Shown: positions 35,692 to 49,900 of the stretch, one piece after another
Position numbering within the stretch: the first letter of the stretch is position 1
Layout: each line of letters opens with the position of its first letter
Assembly (NCBI RefSeq): GCF_001676155.1
Contig: NZ_LZEW01000033.1
Span: forward strand, 1 to 64,000
Length of the DNA stretch: 64,000 nucleotides
DNA from: Morganella psychrotolerans
Lineage (GTDB): Bacteria > Pseudomonadota > Gammaproteobacteria > Enterobacterales > Enterobacteriaceae
Reading direction: 5' to 3'
Notes under the pieces: model-generated
Database searches by the model: none
Seen by the model: only the letters and a program-made list of their open reading frames with translations
What the model was told of the DNA's origin: nothing
Translations under genes and position numbers: made by a program

Positions 35692-37002
35692 TTACCGTTC
35701 CCAGTAAGACTCTTCCAGGCTGTCTTCCCGTTCCGGTAATCCTTTAGTCAGACGCGGTGAATGCTGAATAAGTACCTGATAGCTTACCCGGTTAGCATAC
35801 CGGCATACCTGAGCTAAAGAAGAATACGTCAGATAGCGGCGCTGATGTTTAGCAGAATTAGGAATATTCATCCGGTGATAGCTATTTGCCGTAATATCAT
35901 GAAGCAATGCAGATAATGCACCATCTCCGGCACCGTTAGTATTCATTATTTTTTCCGGCCCGCCCATATAGGGTTCAATATGGGAATAAACCCGTGATGG
36001 CTCTGTGCAATCTTTTTTACGCATTGCACGACTGAATTCATAACGGTTAAATTCAGCCAGTCCGCCCGGTAATAACGGATGTGTTGTTTCGCGTTTAAAT
36101 TCATTCTCAGAATATCCGGCCATATATAAACCCGCCGGACCTGCGGTACAGAGCACCAAATCGACCCAGTCGAGTGCTTTGTCTGACGCCAGAAGAGGAT
36201 CGGCAAGCCCGGTCAGCGCCAGCGCTTCTTCCTCATTCATTGCCAACACTGACACATTGTCTGCGAGGAAATCACACCACCACTGCGGATCTTCCGCAAT
36301 CACATGTTTTGTACCCAGTGTCAAAACAACCGGAACATTATGTTTCTTTGCATATTCGATGGCTTTCATGGTGGCATCCGGCATCGGCTCGCCCGGCTTA
36401 CAGCGAACCAGATACGCGGTCAGTACCAGGGCTGACGCCTCAGCAATAATATCTTCTGGAATATTTTCCGGACGCAATTGATTCATCAGCCCGGGGCTGA
36501 TAGCAAATGTCCGCTCGCCATTTTCACTAATCAGGGTAAAACAGCGCCCTATAGGACCATCAACGCCCTGCAAATAATTCAGATCCATCCGGCTGGATGT
36601 ATTACACAAGTAATAATAAGCATAACTGCCGATCCGGATATTACTGCACATCGTGCCCAGCAATACAGAACGGTCATCCGCTAAAACAGAGTAGTTATGT
36701 AATGTGTTACCGATAGTTCCCCCTGCAAACTCGTGGGTAATCAGTGACTTTTCAATCAACTCCCGGTAAAGCGCTTCTGCCGTATCATCTTCGATAACCA
36801 GAGAATGCCCGCGGCTCAACTGATAACGGTTGATGAAATCATCATCTACATTAGCTTCTATATCCACGAGTGTCTGATCGATACCCACAACATAAGAACG
36901 GGTATTTTCATCATCCATCATCATTTGGATAGGCTGTAACAGCGGATCACGCAGGCTGACAGGAAAATAGTGTTTGGATTTACGTCTACCGGGGAATTTC
37001 AT
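35692..37002 (-). CDS. gsk: inosine-guanosine kinase Gsk
   Basis: Cytosolic PfkB/ribokinase-family kinase of 436 residues (E. coli about 434) that salvages guanosine and inosine to monophosphates. Markers are DDENTRSYVVGIDQTLVDIE at the substrate side, GGTIGNTLHNYSVLADD (residues about 95-110), and the PfkB signature near 355 with MNTNGAGDGALSALLHD, which contains the anion hole GAGD and the catalytic Asp. It sits between the accessory lipase region and hemH, part of the conserved ybaL-gsk-hemH order. Confidence 0.95.
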   Translation of the reverse strand: MKFPGRRKSKHYFPVSLRDPLLQPIQMMMDDENTRSYVVGIDQTLVDIEANVDDDFINRYQLSRGHSLVIEDDTAEALYRELIEKSLITHEFAGGTIGNTLHNYSVLADDRSVLLGTMCSNIRIGSYAYYYLCNTSSRMDLNYLQGVDGPIGRCFTLISENGERTFAISPGLMNQLRPENIPEDIIAEASALVLTAYLVRCKPGEPMPDATMKAIEYAKKHNVPVVLTLGTKHVIAEDPQWWCDFLADNVSVLAMNEEEALALTGLADPLLASDKALDWVDLVLCTAGPAGLYMAGYSENEFKRETTHPLLPGGLAEFNRYEFSRAMRKKDCTEPSRVYSHIEPYMGGPEKIMNTNGAGDGALSALLHDITANSYHRMNIPNSAKHQRRYLTYSSLAQVCRYANRVSYQVLIQHSPRLTKGLPEREDSLEESYWER

Positions 37003-37116
37003 AGTGATTTAATGGCGCCAGAAAAAGATAGCGCATTTTATCATAAGCTGACAGGAATGTGAGCGGGCAGACACATGAATGCCCGCTCAACCGGAAATTA
37101 CGCTGATTTTTTCCGG

Positions 37117-38088
37117 TTAACAAACATATTCCATGAAAAAAATGGCCAGAACAGAGAGAATAAAACCTAAAAATGCAGAAGCCAGGATATACATTTTAAC
37201 CCCCGGTCCGTCTTTTACGACCGGCAGAGCAGGTGCTTCCTTCACGGAAAACGGTATAAAATCCAGCGTGCGGGTATCCGCATTATTAATCGCCCGTAAA
37301 ACATAAGCCTTGTCCCGAAGCCCTGCATTCACTTTAGACAAATCCATGTTTTTCAATGCATTTTCTATTTCAGAAATAGCCGGACGCCCTAACGCACTGT
37401 AGGCAGCTACCGGATCAGACACCGTATTTTGTGGTGGAACAACCAGACTGTTTCCGGCTATTTTTCCGGCCATATTCAGGTAGGCAAGTGTCTGATTGCG
37501 CTCATGCTCAACCTGTATAAATGCAACACGGTATTCACTTTTTCCCTTATCCAGCGCAGCATCCAGATTTTCCTGTAACCGGGTTTGCAGCACTGTACGA
37601 CTATAGTCGCGGGTATAATCCAGATAGTCTGATAGTATGCGCTGCGCAGTTTGCGGGTTATTCGCCGTGAAAGAGACTTTGGCTGTTGCCGGCATCAGTA
37701 AATTGGCCTCTTTTCCCTGAAAACCGAATGTACCGGATGTTGTCAGATTGCCCGTTGACTGTAAAAAACTCTGCTGAATATCCGGTGACTGCCAGACAGC
37801 ACCGAGTACATTAAATGCAGCAGGCAGGTCAGATACCGCAGACACATTCAGCGCCCCCATTTGCAGGCGCAGCTTATCTAATAATGGCATATCACGGACA
37901 TCAACGGCGGCAATTTCAGCCGTGCTTGTCCATTTTTGCGGCATAAGTTTTGACAAACCAAACCCGGCGACCGTAAACAGCAGTGTCACTATAATAATAA
38001 AAATTTTATAGCGATAAAGCAGTTTAATGAGATCGATAATATCAATCTCATCATCATTCAGATTCGCTGGTTCCCTTGTACTCATCAT
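37117..38088 (-). CDS. Wzz/FepE-family polysaccharide chain-length regulator
   Basis: Inner-membrane protein of about 323 residues from the ATG at 38088. An N-terminal helix (IFIIIVTLLFTVAGFGLSKL) is followed by the PQKWTS junction typical of Wzz proteins. A long periplasmic coiled-coil domain carries SFTANNPQTAQRILSDYLDY and DFIPFSVKEAPALPVVKDGP (the Pro-rich end motif), and a C-terminal helix ends at FFMEYVC. The start is uncertain: the frame is open to a TTG at 38145, with other ATGs at 38127 and 38106. I prefer 38088 because it gives the roughly 20-residue cytoplasmic head of the family. It replaces aes, found here in E. coli. Confidence 0.85.
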   Translation of the reverse strand: MMSTREPANLNDDEIDIIDLIKLLYRYKIFIIIVTLLFTVAGFGLSKLMPQKWTSTAEIAAVDVRDMPLLDKLRLQMGALNVSAVSDLPAAFNVLGAVWQSPDIQQSFLQSTGNLTTSGTFGFQGKEANLLMPATAKVSFTANNPQTAQRILSDYLDYTRDYSRTVLQTRLQENLDAALDKGKSEYRVAFIQVEHERNQTLAYLNMAGKIAGNSLVVPPQNTVSDPVAAYSALGRPAISEIENALKNMDLSKVNAGLRDKAYVLRAINNADTRTLDFIPFSVKEAPALPVVKDGPGVKMYILASAFLGFILSVLAIFFMEYVC

Positions 38089-38264
38089 ATCCGCGCCACC
38101 CGTCATTTCTGCTATGAAATACGCCATTTCACTCAAAACGAACAAAAGTATCTGTCATTTTAAGATAAATTAATTGTCACAATCTTAATTTTAACATTAA
38201 TTCCTTAAAATTCTACGCATTACAGAGGTATATCTCAGACTAATCCTTATTACAATGTAAAAAA

Positions 38265-39218
38265 CTAGCCAACAAGAGTGCCTAATAGTTTTATATGGAT
38301 ATCATTGTCATTAAGAGACCGGATATAATGATATTCATCACCTCCGGCAGTTAAAAAGAAAGCTTTATTCTGTTCCTTTATTTCCTCTAACGTTTCAAGG
38401 CAGTCAGCCGAAAATCCCGGACACATCACCTGAACAGATTTAACACCTTCGCCGGGCAATGACTGCATTGTTTTATCCGTATAAGGTGCCAGCCACGGCT
38501 CTCTGCCAAAGCGGGACTGATAAGTATGCATAATATGCTCAGCTGGGAAATTCAGACGTTTACGCAGTAATGCGGTTGTCGCTTCACATTCAGCAGGATA
38601 AATATCCCCCGTCTTTGCATAACGCACAGGAATACCATGATAAGACAAAATCAGTCTGTCCGGCTCACCGTGTTCGGCAAAAGACGCTTCAGCCGATTGC
38701 GCCAGCGCCTCAATATAGAGCGGATGTGTTGCATAACTGCGGATAAAATTCAGTGACGGTAATGTTCTGTAGCGCTTAAAAATAGTCGCCAGCCCGTCAA
38801 ATACAGCGCCGGTGGTTGAGCAGGAATACTGCGGGTACAGCGGCAGCACATCAAAGTGCGTAACACCCTGTGCCAGTAATGCTTCAACCGCCGATTCAAG
38901 AGAAGGAGAGCCATAGCTCATGCCCAGCTCCACAGGGGTATCCGGCAGGGCTTTTGCCAGCGCCGCCTGCTGCCGGCGGCTGTAAACCAGCAAGGGTGAG
39001 CCTTCATCCATCCACACAGACTGATAAAGCTTTGCCACACGGGGTGAGCGGAACGGCAACACAACACCCCGCAAAATACATTGCCAGAGCAGCGCAGACA
39101 TATCCACCACACGCGGATCACTGAGAAACTGTTTCAGATAACGTTTAACCGACGCCGTATCCGGTGCATCCGGTGTGCCCAGATTGACCAGTAAAACACC
39201 ACGTTTATGTTGATTCAT
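38265..39218 (-). CDS. hemH: ferrochelatase HemH
   Basis: Last step of haem synthesis, inserting Fe(II) into protoporphyrin IX; 317 residues (E. coli 320). [20 protein letters not shown] is at the N-terminus. [10 protein letters not shown] (the metal-side His) is near residue 195, and [15 protein letters not shown] near 270 carries the second signature. It follows adk in the conserved order. The two ERIC elements lie between the two genes. Confidence 0.95.
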   Translation of the reverse strand: MNQHKRGVLLVNLGTPDAPDTASVKRYLKQFLSDPRVVDMSALLWQCILRGVVLPFRSPRVAKLYQSVWMDEGSPLLVYSRRQQAALAKALPDTPVELGMSYGSPSLESAVEALLAQGVTHFDVLPLYPQYSCSTTGAVFDGLATIFKRYRTLPSLNFIRSYATHPLYIEALAQSAEASFAEHGEPDRLILSYHGIPVRYAKTGDIYPAECEATTALLRKRLNFPAEHIMHTYQSRFGREPWLAPYTDKTMQSLPGEGVKSVQVMCPGFSADCLETLEEIKEQNKAFFLTAGGDEYHYIRSLNDNDIHIKLLGTLVG

Positions 39219-39303
39219 TGTCAGAAAATCCTGTCAGCTACTGATTGTAATTAGGGTTATCAGGGTAGTGCAATATTATAAATGATTCTTATTCTTTTCT
39301 GCC

Positions 39304-39431
39304 ATATTCTTCATCCTTCAGTCTGCAGGGGCGTTGGCTGCTCTCTTTCACCCCCGGTCACATACTGATGTATGCTCCCGGGGGATTCTCTCGCTTGCCG
39401 CCTTCCTGCAAACTGAATGATTTTGAATACC
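39304..39431. repeat. ERIC repeat, nearly full length, inverted
   Basis: GGGGCGTTGGCTGCTCTC, GGTCACATACTGATGTATGC and CGCTTGCCGCCTTCCTGCAA appear in ERIC order on the complementary strand, with degenerate ends. It abuts a second partial copy. Confidence 0.75.
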
Positions 39432-39510
39432 ATTCTTTTATCTTTCAACCTACAGGGGCGTTGGCTGCTCTTTTTCCCCCGGTCACATACTGATGTATGT
39501 GCTTCCGGAA
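39432..39510. repeat. partial ERIC repeat adjoining the previous one
   Basis: ACAGGGGCGTTGGCTGCTCT then GGTCACATACTGATGTATGT repeats the first two-thirds of the element at 39304 and then stops. It looks like a tandem, truncated copy next to the adk terminator. Confidence 0.65.
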
Positions 39511-39511
39511 T

Positions 39512-39536
39512 AAAAAAAGGCAGCCATACGGCTGCC
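39512..39536 (-). terminator. terminator of adk
   Basis: Minus-strand stem GGCAGCC / GGCTGCC with loop GTAT, followed by seven T (A run 39512-39518). It lies 21 nt past the adk stop. Confidence 0.9.
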
Positions 39537-39556
39537 TGGCAGAAATGCAGGGCGTA

Positions 39557-40228
<672 letters not shown>

Positions 40229-40321
40229 TTATAATTCGGATGAAAACAAGCTACCATACCATTTGTCAGGGCATAGACTCAAGAAAACAGGGGTAACTCC
40301 CCTGCCTGTTTTCATTTTTAT

Positions 40322-40364
40322 AAAAGAAAAAACCACATGATTATCAGGAAATCATGTGGTTTTT
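40322..40364. terminator. terminator between htpG and adk
   Basis: Perfect 15-bp stem AAAAACCACATGATT / AATCATGTGGTTTTT with a seven-base loop. Its own ends supply an A run on one side and a T run on the other. Confidence 0.85.
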
Positions 40365-40412
40365 AAGTAGGTTATGCGTGATTACACACACACACCGGAA
40401 ATGAATCTCATT

Positions 40413-42290
40413 TTAGCCTAATAACAGGCTATTCATCCGGGAAACAAATTCGTTCGGATCTTCCAGTGTGCCGCGCTCAACAAACAGCGCCTGATCCATC
40501 AGCAAATTGATCCAATCTGCAAAACGACTTTCATCCTGCTGTTCTGCGGCGCGTTTAACCAGAGGGTGCTCCGGATTCAGCTCAAAGTTATATTTCACTT
40601 CAGGCGCTTCCTGACCCGCAGCAGCAAATAATTTCGCCATCTGCGTGCTCATATCACTGGCATCGGTTGTCACGATAGCCGGTGTTGAGGTCAGACGGTG
40701 AGTAAGTTTTACCTCTTTCACCCGCTCACCCAGCAGGGCTTTTACGCGCTCAATAAACGGTGCCAGCTCTTTATCTGTCTCTTCTTTAGCGGCAGTATCT
40801 TCATCATCTGCCAGTTTATCCAGAGATTCATCGGCTTTACTGACTGACTGGAATGATTTACCGTCAAATTCATTCAGGTAATTCATCATCCACTCATCAA
40901 TACGATCAGAGAGCAGCAGTACCTCGATACCTTTTTTGCGGAACAATTCCAGGTGCGGGCTGTTTTTTGCTGCGGCATAGCTGTCTGCCGTAATGTAATA
41001 AATCTTGTCCTGACCTTCCGTCATGCGGGAAACATAGTCCGCCAACGAAACGGTTTGCGCGGAACTCTCTTCTTTTGTGGTCGCAAAACGCAGAAGTTTG
41101 GCGATAAGCTCCGCATTGCTGCTGTCTTCGCCCGGACCTTCTTTAAGTACCAGACCAAACTGCTGCCAGAATGCCTGATATTTTTCAGCATCATTTGCCG
41201 CAATTTTTTCAAGCATCTGTAAAACACGTTTAGTCAGCGCGGTACGCAGGCTGCGGGTGACGGCACTGTCTTGTAAAATTTCGCGGGACACATTCAGCGG
41301 CAGGTCGTTCGAGTCCACCAGTCCGCGCACAAAGCGCAGATAATTCGGCATAAACTGTTCGGCATCGTCCATAATAAAGACGCGCTGAACATACAGGCTC
41401 AACCCGCGACGCTGGTCACGCTGCCACAGATCAAAAGGAGCGACAGACGGGATGTAAAGCAGGCTGGTATATTCCTGCTTACCTTCCACACGGTTATGCG
41501 CCCACGTCAGCGGGTCGGCAAAGTCGTGAGACAGATGCTTATAAAACTCATTATATTCTTCATCACTGATGTCGTTTTTATTGCGCGTCCACAGTGCCTG
41601 AGCTTTATTGATTTTTTCCCATATCACGGTGCCGTCTTCTTCATTTTTACTTTCGATTTCAACCGGCAGTGCAATATGGTCAGAATATTTGCCGATAACC
41701 GAACGCAGACGCCAGTCATCAAGGTACTCATCTTCGCCTTCGCGGAAATGCAGGGTGATAGCGGTGCCGCGTGTATCTTTATGGGTTTTGGCGATGGAGT
41801 AATCCCCTTCGCCTTCAGATTCCCAGAAAACAGCCTGGTCACTTGGCACACCGGCGGCGCGGGTAACAACCGTCACTTTATCCGCAACAATAAATGCCGA
41901 ATAGAAACCGACCCCGAACTGACCAATCAGCTGGCTGTCTTTTGCCGCATCAGATCCAAGGGATTCCAGGAATGATTTGGTCCCGGATTTGGCGATAGTC
42001 CCCAGATTATCAATAACTTCGTCGCGGGTCATCCCGATACCGTTATCACTGATAGTCAGTGTGCGCTTTTCTTTGTCCACAGAAAGACGCACATGCAAAT
42101 CACCGTCATTTCCATACAGCGTGTTATCGGATAACGCACGAAAACGCAGTTTATCCGCCGCATCAGATGCGTTTGAGATAAGCTCGCGCAGGAAAATTTC
42201 TTTATTGGAATAGAGAGAGTGGATCATTAATTGCAGAAGCTGTTTTACTTCTGACTGAAAACCACGGGTTTCTTGTTCTTGCAGACTCAT
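40413..42290 (-). CDS. htpG: molecular chaperone HtpG (bacterial Hsp90)
   Basis: ATP-dependent chaperone of 625 residues. The GHKL ATPase domain is N-terminal: [35 protein letters not shown] and [17 protein letters not shown]. The middle domain carries [20 protein letters not shown] and NVSREILQ, and the dimerisation domain ends MNSLLLG. The ATG at 42290 with GAGGTTATTA before it is preferred to the open frame four codons upstream. A sigma-32-type promoter lies just upstream. Confidence 0.96.
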   Translation of the reverse strand: MSLQEQETRGFQSEVKQLLQLMIHSLYSNKEIFLRELISNASDAADKLRFRALSDNTLYGNDGDLHVRLSVDKEKRTLTISDNGIGMTRDEVIDNLGTIAKSGTKSFLESLGSDAAKDSQLIGQFGVGFYSAFIVADKVTVVTRAAGVPSDQAVFWESEGEGDYSIAKTHKDTRGTAITLHFREGEDEYLDDWRLRSVIGKYSDHIALPVEIESKNEEDGTVIWEKINKAQALWTRNKNDISDEEYNEFYKHLSHDFADPLTWAHNRVEGKQEYTSLLYIPSVAPFDLWQRDQRRGLSLYVQRVFIMDDAEQFMPNYLRFVRGLVDSNDLPLNVSREILQDSAVTRSLRTALTKRVLQMLEKIAANDAEKYQAFWQQFGLVLKEGPGEDSSNAELIAKLLRFATTKEESSAQTVSLADYVSRMTEGQDKIYYITADSYAAAKNSPHLELFRKKGIEVLLLSDRIDEWMMNYLNEFDGKSFQSVSKADESLDKLADDEDTAAKEETDKELAPFIERVKALLGERVKEVKLTHRLTSTPAIVTTDASDMSTQMAKLFAAAGQEAPEVKYNFELNPEHPLVKRAAEQQDESRFADWINLLMDQALFVERGTLEDPNEFVSRMNSLLLG

Positions 42291-42337
42291 TAATAACCTC
42301 ACGCTGACATCATAAACGAAAAAATGGTATAGAGATC

Positions 42338-42365
42338 AGGTGGGGTCAGTCATGGGATTTTCAAG
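42338..42365 (-). promoter_or_regulatory. sigma-32 (heat-shock) promoter of htpG
   Basis: On the minus strand, CTTGAA (42360-42365) and CCCCACCT (42338-42345) are separated by 14 bp. This fits the RpoH consensus CTTGAA-N13-15-CCCCATNT, about 50 nt before the htpG start. Confidence 0.82.
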
Positions 42366-42394
42366 GTGAAAGGTGTATTTTTTATGAGAAACCT

Positions 42395-42429
42395 GAGAAA
42401 AGAGGACAGACGGCATAAGCCGTCTGTCC
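42395..42429 (-). terminator. terminator of ybaB-recR
   Basis: Eleven-base perfect stem GGACAGACGGC / GCCGTCTGTCC with loop TTAT on the minus strand, then CTCTTTTCTC. It lies directly after recR and before the htpG heat-shock promoter. Confidence 0.78.
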
Positions 42430-42448
42430 GGGAAAACGCGACGACTAA

Positions 42449-43065
42449 TCAGTAATCGTTGTTAAAACGAATTTTCTGACGCCCGGCGAGAGAGTGGGAT
42501 AAGGTTGTGCCATCCACCATTTCCAGCTCACCACCAACCGGTACGCCATGTGCGATACGGCTGGCTGAGATACCAAATTGTTCACACATTTCAGCGATAT
42601 AGTTGGCAGTCGCCTCACCTTCCACTGTCGGGTTAGTCGCAAGGATCACTTCATTGAGTGTTTCCCGCGACAGCCGCGCTTCCAGTATGTCCAGCCCGAT
42701 ATCTGCCGGTCCGATGCCGTCCAGCGGGGACAGATGTCCCATCAGCACAAAGTAGCGCCCGGAGAACTGTCCGGTTTGCTCAATGGCATGAATATCCGCC
42801 GGACTTTCCACCACACAGATAAGCCCCGTCTGCTGACGGCGCGGGTTGGCGCAAATTGTGCATTGTTCCTGCTCGGTGAATGTCCGGCAGTCCTGACAAT
42901 GACCAATTTCCGACATCGCGCGGGTCAGCGCCTGTGCCAGACGCATTCCGCCACTGCGGTCGCGCTGTAACATCTGAAATGCCATACGCTGCGCAGATTT
43001 CGGGCCAACGCCCGGCAAACAGCGCAGTGCATCCATCAAAGACTCAAGGAGCGGGCTGGTTTGCA

Positions 43066-43066
<1 letters not shown>
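42449..43066 (-). CDS. recR: recombination mediator RecR
   Basis: RecFOR-pathway protein that loads RecA at gaps; 205 residues. A helix-hairpin-helix ([20 protein letters not shown]) is followed by a four-cysteine zinc finger ([16 protein letters not shown]). A Toprim domain follows ([14 protein letters not shown]), and the C-terminal block is [14 protein letters not shown]. Its start overlaps the ybaB stop by one base, so the pair are translationally coupled. Confidence 0.96.
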
Positions 43067-45384
<2,318 letters not shown>

Positions 45385-45477
45385 GGATTCCGCAGAGAGT
45401 GAACATGATTTTGCATCATGCTACCACAGCCTCACCATTATGGGCGAGGCTGAGTTTGCGTTTAATGCAGGAGAGAC

Positions 45478-46029
45478 TCAGTCGCCGGCATATTCCAGCA
45501 GGCAGAAACTGTGGACATCTTCGGCTTCAAGGCGCGCAGCACCACCGAGATCAGGCAGACCGATAATAAAGGCGGCTTCATGGACAGAACCACCCAGACG
45601 GCGGATCAGACGGATAGTTGCGTTAACAGTACCGCCGGTTGCCAGCAGATCGTCCACAACTAACACATGATCACCTGCTTTGATGCTGTCTTTATGCATC
45701 TCCAGGGTATCGGTGCCGTATTCCAGATCGTATGTTTCACTGAGGGTTTCGCAGGGTAATTTCCCTTTTTTACGGACAGGGACAAAGCCGACGCCTAAAC
45801 GTAACGCAACCGGTGCGCCGAATAAGAATCCGCGGGCTTCAGTACCCACGACTTTAGTGATCCCTTTATTCTCGAAATGCTCGACTAACAAATCGATGGT
45901 CATCCGGTACGCTTGCGGATTATCCAGTAATGTGGTGATGTCGCGGAACAAAACCCCTTCCTTAGGATAGTCAGGGATAGCCCGGATACTTTCTTTAATA
46001 AATTGCAGTTGTTCAGCAGTTGCGCTCAT
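45478..46029 (-). CDS. apt: adenine phosphoribosyltransferase Apt
   Basis: Purine salvage enzyme making AMP from adenine and PRPP; 183 residues. PRPP loop [16 protein letters not shown] is near 120, [20 protein letters not shown] near 60, and [11 protein letters not shown] near the start. ATG 46029 ([10 protein letters not shown]) is preferred to the open frame eight codons above, because it matches the usual N-terminus. It follows the conserved order dnaX-apt-priC. Confidence 0.95.
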   Translation of the reverse strand: MSATAEQLQFIKESIRAIPDYPKEGVLFRDITTLLDNPQAYRMTIDLLVEHFENKGITKVVGTEARGFLFGAPVALRLGVGFVPVRKKGKLPCETLSETYDLEYGTDTLEMHKDSIKAGDHVLVVDDLLATGGTVNATIRLIRRLGGSVHEAAFIIGLPDLGGAARLEAEDVHSFCLLEYAGD

Positions 46030-46193
46030 AATAGGTGCCAGTATAGAGAACACGAAACATCAGAATCTATGCAAATCAGGGGAAAATTGCAACCGTATCC
46101 CGTAACTTTGACGATTATTTGTTGTTTTATGTCAAACAGAACTAAAAATGTGGCTGTAACTATGATCCCGGGCACATTTCACTGAGGCAGAAA

Positions 46194-46739
46194 ATGAACA
46201 CCAGACAGCTTTTACTGGCCTTGCAGGAGAAAATAGCCGCGCTGGAAGCACAGATTGCGCCGATTGCTGACCAGGAGCTGGCCCAGCGCCGGTTCGATGA
46301 CAATTTATTTTCTGCCCGCAATAAAACACTGCGCCAGAATATGGATGAACTACAGCGCCATGTTAACCAACTGACACAATGTGTGGATGAAAACCGTCCG
46401 GATCAGGTGCGCTTTCTGGCTGAGAAAATTGTTGCCCAGATAGCAGCGCTGAACCGCGAAGCCGCCACACAGTCCCTGCGTAAGAAAGAACAGCATTATA
46501 CACAGCGCGACAGTCAGGTAGATTTGTATCAGCGCCTGGCGCAGCATCAGGATTACGAGCGCCGGCTGGCACAGATGACAAATGACCGTGAGCTGGAACT
46601 CGGGAGCGCGCCGTCATTTGCCGAACAGCAGAAAATACAGAAAGAGCTGGCGGCCCTTTCCGGGCGGCTGGTACGCTGCCGTCAGGCATTACAGCGAATC
46701 GAAAAACAGATTGAGCGCCGCGACGGGCTTGAATTTTAA
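46194..46739 (+). CDS. priC: primosomal replication protein N'' (PriC)
   Basis: 181 residues, helical, rich in Arg, Gln and Leu. It acts in DnaA-independent replication restart by reloading DnaB at stalled forks. Typical features are the basic helical C-terminal half (LRKKEQHYTQRDSQVDLYQR and ERRLAQM) and the flanking genes apt, rsmS and mscK in the E. coli order. GAGGCAGAAA precedes the ATG. Confidence 0.9.
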   Translation: MNTRQLLLALQEKIAALEAQIAPIADQELAQRRFDDNLFSARNKTLRQNMDELQRHVNQLTQCVDENRPDQVRFLAEKIVAQIAALNREAATQSLRKKEQHYTQRDSQVDLYQRLAQHQDYERRLAQMTNDRELELGSAPSFAEQQKIQKELAALSGRLVRCRQALQRIEKQIERRDGLEF

Positions 46740-46747
46740 TCATACAA

Positions 46748-46810
46748 TATACCCAACGTCATTCAGGATGCAGCCAACGAACCTGCAGTTTGGATGAATA
46801 CGGGGATATA
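46748..46810. repeat. ERIC repeat, short deleted form (63 bp)
   Basis: TATACCCAACGTCATTCAGG then ATGCAGCCAACGAACCTGCA and GGGGATATA: both ends of ERIC joined at GATGCAG/CCAAC without the central half. It sits between priC and rsmS. A copy with the same junction lies at 50442-50500. Confidence 0.78.
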
Positions 46811-46832
46811 CTCTAAATAATACAGAGAACCT

Positions 46833-46997
46833 ATGAGTCTGGACAACGCACCCGATGAGGTAAAACTGGCTGTTGACCTCATCTGTTTACTGGAAAGCCA
46901 CCAGATACCGGCAGAGACGGTTCTGGCGGCATTAGAGATTGTCCGGCAGGATTATGAAACAAAACAGCGCAATGCGCCCGGTGGTCAGGCAGGCTGA
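46833..46997 (+). CDS. rsmS: RsmS/YbaM small protein
   Basis: 54 residues ([20 protein letters not shown] ... [14 protein letters not shown]). It matches the pattern I recall for E. coli YbaM ([17 protein letters not shown]). The family is reported as a pleiotropic regulator (RsmS/HexY-like) in plant-pathogenic enterobacteria. It is located between priC and mscK as in E. coli, and its 3' end overlaps that of mscK by 13 nt. Confidence 0.88.
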   Translation: MSLDNAPDEVKLAVDLICLLESHQIPAETVLAALEIVRQDYETKQRNAPGGQAG

Positions 46998-49900
46998 ACC
47001 CCGTTATCTGGTCCCTGTACCTGCACTTCTTTTCCGCTGTTCTGATCGTGGAGATATACTTCCAGCTGATTGAACGCGATATTAATATCATTTTCACGGC
47101 ACATCTGGTCAATCGCCCGGTTCACTTCATCCATAGTCGCCCCGCGATCGCCGATGGTGCGGACATAAAACCGTAATTCATGATCCAGGCTGCTTGCACC
47201 AAATGTCATGAAATAGGCACCCGGTGCCGGGTCGGTCATCACTTTCGGGTTATCTGTCGCCGCTTTCAGTAACACCTCCCTGACTTTATCCAGATCAGAG
47301 CCGTAAGCCACGCCCACACTGATAACGATACGGGTGACGGTGTCTGAGAGTGACCAGTTGGTCAGGCGCTCGGTCATAAAGGCTTTGTTTGGAATAATCA
47401 CTTCTTTGCGGTCAAAATCAATCACCGTGGTTGCACGAATGCGGATTTTATTCACCGTCCCGGAGAATGTACCGATAGTCACGGTATCCCCGATACGGAT
47501 CGGACGCTCAAACAGAATAATTATCCCCGACACAAAGTTGGCGAAAATTTCCTGTAACCCGAAGCTCAGACCAAAAGTTAAGGCCGCTGCCAGCCATTGT
47601 AATTTTCCCCACGATACTCCCAGCATACCAAAGGCTGCAATAGTCCCTATCCCTACTATCATATATGTCATAATTGTAGTTATCGCATACGATGTTCCCT
47701 GGCGCAGAGAGAGCCGCGAAAGAACCAGCACTTCCAGCAGTCCGGGCAGGTTGCGCATCATTATCCAGGACACGACAACAATCAGCACCGACAGTATAAG
47801 ATCCCCGAGGGTTACTGCTTCCACGACATTTCCCAGCGCGGTATCAACATTCGAATGCCAGAGAGTAAAGCTGTCAAAGAAAGAAAAAATAGTAATAAAA
47901 TCAGACCAGATACCATAAAACGCGGCGGCGAAAACAATAAACAGCACCATGGATGTCATACGCAGAGATTGTTGATTAATGAGCTCCATTGACATCGGCG
48001 GCTCCTCCACTATGACTTCCGGAATATCATCACTCTCATTCTGTTCTTTATGTTGTGATATCTGTTTCTGACGGCGGGCAAGGGCCCGCTGATATGTCAG
48101 CCTTCGCGCCGCCAGTGCCAGCCCGCGCAGGCTTGAGTGATACACGATATACCAGATAAGCAGCAGATACAGGCTGTCAATCCAGCGGCTGCTCAAACGC
48201 AGCGCGGTGTAGTAATAACCCAGCCCGACCAGAACCACCAGCACCAGCGGGGAAAATGTCAGCAGCGTCAGCAGAAAGGCGCGCACCAGATGTGAGCCCT
48301 TCTCCCGCCAGATTTCAATACAAAACGGTAATGTGAAGGCAAACACAAAGACCAGCGCTATCGGCACCACCAGCTGACCTATCACGTCATCCACCAGACG
48401 CAGCGGATATTCCATTCCGTATGCCGCCCATAACATAATCGGCAGCAGTGGCAGCGCAAGACGAATCAGACGCCTGCGCCCGGTACGGCAAAGTTCCGCA
48501 TCAATGCCAAAGTGTGTAACGGCAATACCGTCCGGCTTCATTATCCGGTAGCTCCACTCAAACAATACCCAGAAAAACGCAAGCTGGCGGGAGATTGTCC
48601 ACATCAGGGCAGAGTCCGCACTGCCTGTTTTCAGGCAGAAGTAGCCGAATGCAATGACAAATAATGAGGATGGCAGTGTTTTAATCAGCACCAATCCCAG
48701 CGCCATCGGCGTATATATCTGTCTGTCTTTTTTCAGCCGTCCGACATTGGCGTTGATTTCACTGAGCCGGGTATCGATATTCTTTGAGCCGAAACGCAGG
48801 AGCAGCGCAATAATCATCAACGGAATTGTAATATAGAGGGAATCAATAAACCCGTTACCGAGGCTTTGCAGTGACCAGTTCAGATCCAGCGAAGTCAGTT
48901 CCTGTTTCGCCGCCCCCGGAAAAGACTGAAACCACGCAAGATTCACCGGTTTGTTACTGTTCACCCAGAAAATTTGCTGCGCCAGGGTTTTTTCCAGTGA
49001 GGCGACAACAGTCACCAGCTGAGTCTGATCCAGTTGCAGGTTAATCGCCTGTGAGATCTGATTACCCATCTGGGTGTTGAGCTGATCAAGCAGATCCTGG
49101 CGGACTGACACCACCTGCACCAGGGCATGTTTTTGCGCCCGCTGCCCGGCTTCAGATGCCGGCATATCATGGGTTTTGGCATAATCAGCAATCAGGGTAT
49201 CTGCAAAACTGTCCGGCTGATAGAGCTTGTCGCGCTGCTGATTAATTTCAAACTGCTCCAGACGCAGGTCTGCTATCCGGTCAGGTAAATCCTTAATCAG
49301 TAAATCCTGCGGCAGGTCGATTTGTTCTTTAAATAAAATGCGGGAGAGCAGCAAACTGCCGCGCAAAACGGTTATCTGTTCTTTCAGGTTCCGTTCTGAT
49401 TGCAGTGCGCGATCCAGAATACTTTTGACTTTAATACTCCGCTGCACAAGCTGATTATTATTGCGGGTTGCGGCGACTAATTTTTCACTTAAATCATGAT
49501 TTAGTGCAATTTCACGCAGGACCAGCGGATCATCCTGAATATTGCGCTGGCTGTCATCCGAGCTCTGCGCTTCCTTAGCCGCCTCTTCCGAATAATCCAG
49601 ACGCTTGCCACTGACCGTTTCCTGAATGACATCAATATACCCTTCCAGTTGCTTAATGCGCTCCACCACATAATCACGCTGGAGTTGTAATACATTCTGC
49701 AACAGGGTGTTCGACTGTAATGCCCGTTTCTGGTAATCAATCTGCTGCTGTAAGGTATATTGCTCTATCTGGAGGGCTTCGATCTCCGTCGGGCGCAGCA
49801 CTTTTTGTGCCGCCTGAGAGTCATTAAGCAGCGCGCGGATTTGCTGAAGACGCTGCACATTGGCATACATAATGTTTTGTGCGCGTTCAGGCTGGGTCTG

